Notes under the pieces: generated by a model
The model's database searches: none
Seen by the model: only the letters and a program-made list of their open reading frames with translations
What the model was told of the DNA's origin: nothing
Made by a program: the position numbers and the translations under genes
Shown here: positions 62,770-64,000 of the stretch, in pieces
Layout of the letters: every line of letters begins with the position of its first letter
Position numbering within the stretch: the first letter of the stretch is position 1
Source: Brenneria populi
GTDB taxonomy: Bacteria > Pseudomonadota > Gammaproteobacteria > Enterobacterales > Enterobacteriaceae
Length of the DNA: 64,000 nucleotides
Reading direction: 5' to 3'
Assembly: GCF_036016195.1 (NCBI RefSeq)
Contig: NZ_JAYWTM010000001.1
Coordinates: forward strand, 558,001 to 622,000

Positions 62770-64000
62770 TTGAGTACCCCCCCGTCACCAGCAGCAAATG
62801 ATACGCCCGCCTCGATTATTGATGATATTGAAACACGGTCACCAAAACCGAACGCCAGCGGTAAAACCCCCTATATCAAACGCGGTACGCCGCAATTTAT
62901 GCGCGTCACCCTGGCGCTATTTTCGGCCGGCTTGGCCACCTTTGCGTTGCTTTACTGCGTGCAGCCGCTATTGCCGGTCCTTTCCGAGGCATTTTCCATT
63001 TCTCCCGCGGCCAGCAGCCTGTCGCTTTCGGTCGCCACTGCAACCATGGCCTTCGGCCTGCTATTTACCGGCCCGCTGTCTGATACCGTCGGACGCAAGA
63101 ACGTAATGGTGGTATCGCTAATGTTGGCATCCATCTGCACGCTGGTTTGCGCCTTTATGACCAGTTGGCACGGAGTGCTGATCATGCGCGCCATGATCGG
63201 CCTGTCGCTCAGCGGCGTGGCGGCGGTCGCCATGAGTTATTTAAGCGAAGAGATCCACCCCAGCGTGCTGGCCTTTTCCATGGGGCTGTATATCAGCGGC
63301 AATTCGATCGGCGGCATGAGCGGACGGCTGGTCAGCGGCGTACTGAGCGACTATTTTCCCTGGCGCGTCTCCGTCGGCGCCATTGGCGTTCTGGCGTTGG
63401 TTTCAGCGCTGACCTTCTGGAAAATTCTGCCGGAGTCGCGCCATTTCCGCCCCGGCTCTTTGCGTCCCAAGACGCTACTGCTGAATGCGAAACTGCACTG
63501 GCACGACGCCGGATTGCCGCTGCTGTTCTTAGAGGGTTTTTTGCTGATGGGGTCGTTCGTGACCCTCTTTAACTATATCGGCTACCGGCTATTGGCTCCC
63601 CCTTACCTGCTCAATCAGGCGATCGTCGGCCTGCTGTCGGTGGTGTATCTAACCGGCAGCTATAGCTCGCCGAAAGCCGGCGCCTTAACCGCCCGCTATG
63701 GGCGCGGACCGGTGCTGACGATCTCCATCGGCATCATGCTGCTGGGTCTGCTCATTACCGCCTTAAGCCCTATGCTGTGCGTTCTACTCGGCATGATGTT
63801 GTTTGCCGCAGGCTTCTTCGCCTCTCACGCGGTCGCCAGCGGCTGGATCGGGCAGCGCGCGCGCCGGGCAAAAGGCCAGGCCTCCTCCCTGTATCTCTTC
63901 TCCTACTATTTTGGCTCCAGCCTGGCCGGAACCATCGGCGGCGTGTTTTGGCACGGATATGGCTGGGCGGGCATTACCCTGTTTCTGGCGACGTTGCTGA
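62770..64000 (+). CDS. ynfM: MFS transporter YnfM (partial, runs off the window)
   Basis: The frame is open from the TTG at 62770 to the window edge without a stop (410 codons). Sequence from IKRGTPQFMRVTLALFSAG through YCVQPLLPVLS and FTGPLSDTVGRK to SSLYLFSYYFGSS follows E. coli YnfM, an MFS exporter used against toxic small molecules. About 12 helices are expected; the last is cut. The TTG start is uncertain, because the first 40 residues are not conserved and the ribosome site is weak; the first in-frame ATG is at 62899. Confidence 0.92.
   Translation, partial: MSTPPSPAANDTPASIIDDIETRSPKPNASGKTPYIKRGTPQFMRVTLALFSAGLATFALLYCVQPLLPVLSEAFSISPAASSLSLSVATATMAFGLLFTGPLSDTVGRKNVMVVSLMLASICTLVCAFMTSWHGVLIMRAMIGLSLSGVAAVAMSYLSEEIHPSVLAFSMGLYISGNSIGGMSGRLVSGVLSDYFPWRVSVGAIGVLALVSALTFWKILPESRHFRPGSLRPKTLLLNAKLHWHDAGLPLLFLEGFLLMGSFVTLFNYIGYRLLAPPYLLNQAIVGLLSVVYLTGSYSSPKAGALTARYGRGPVLTISIGIMLLGLLITALSPMLCVLLGMMLFAAGFFASHAVASGWIGQRARRAKGQASSLYLFSYYFGSSLAGTIGGVFWHGYGWAGITLFLATLL

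Overview
The window looks like chromosomal DNA from a diazotrophic member of the Enterobacterales. Gene content and order (hemA-prfA-prmC-sirB2-sirB1-kdsA, ydgH/pntAB, uspE-fnr-ogt, ynfB/ynfD, ynfK/mlc, ynfL/ynfM) are enterobacterial. The nif cluster with a linked rnf operon, budC, srfABC and glucosylglycerate genes suggest a Pectobacteriaceae-type organism (Brenneria/Pectobacterium/Prodigiosinella-like). The family assignment is inference; no rRNA or tRNA gene was found to fix it.

Region 1 (1-11.8 kb) is the regulatory end of a nif cluster. A gene tail (probably nifM) is followed by nifF and the complete rnfABCDGEH operon on the minus strand. These are divergent from nifLA, followed by nifBQ. 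Sigma-54 -24/-12 promoters can be read in front of rnfA, nifL and nifB, and a consensus NifA upstream site lies in front of nifB. The picture is a nitrogenase electron-supply module (Rnf complex plus flavodoxin) next to its regulators and FeMo-co synthesis genes.

Region 2 (11.8-21.8 kb) is accessory: a NicO-type metal transporter, a MATE pump, a large MalT/AcoK-type LuxR regulator divergent from an acetoin/butanediol dehydrogenase (budC), an unidentified gene remnant, and a LysR/MFS pair.

Region 3 (21.8-40 kb) is conserved core: ychF, pth, ychH, prs, ispE, lolB, hemA, prfA, prmC, sirB2, sirB1, kdsA, ydgH, pntAB, uspE, fnr and ogt. fnr carries an autoregulatory FNR box.

Region 4 (40-55.2 kb) is accessory again. 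A truncated DJ-1/PfpI remnant ends at a sequence resembling the Tn5 mosaic end. It is followed by the tightly overlapping srfABC operon (membrane protein, actin/Hsp70-fold protein, dynamin-like GTPase), three small conserved genes, remnants of a type II pyrophosphatase and a universal stress protein, a GAF-degenerate GGDEF-EAL protein, a glucosylglycerate synthase/phosphatase pair, and a HisC-like aminotransferase with a Tat-type leader.

Region 5 (55.2-64 kb) holds an acyltransferase-3 protein and the E. coli-like ynf/mlc neighbourhood (ynfB, ynfD, an MFS pump, bioD2/ynfK, mlc, ynfL, and ynfM running off the end). A dispersed intergenic repeat of the enterobacterial type appears intact at 61.5 kb and in diverged or partial form at about 12.1, 18.3, 33.7 and 34.2 kb.
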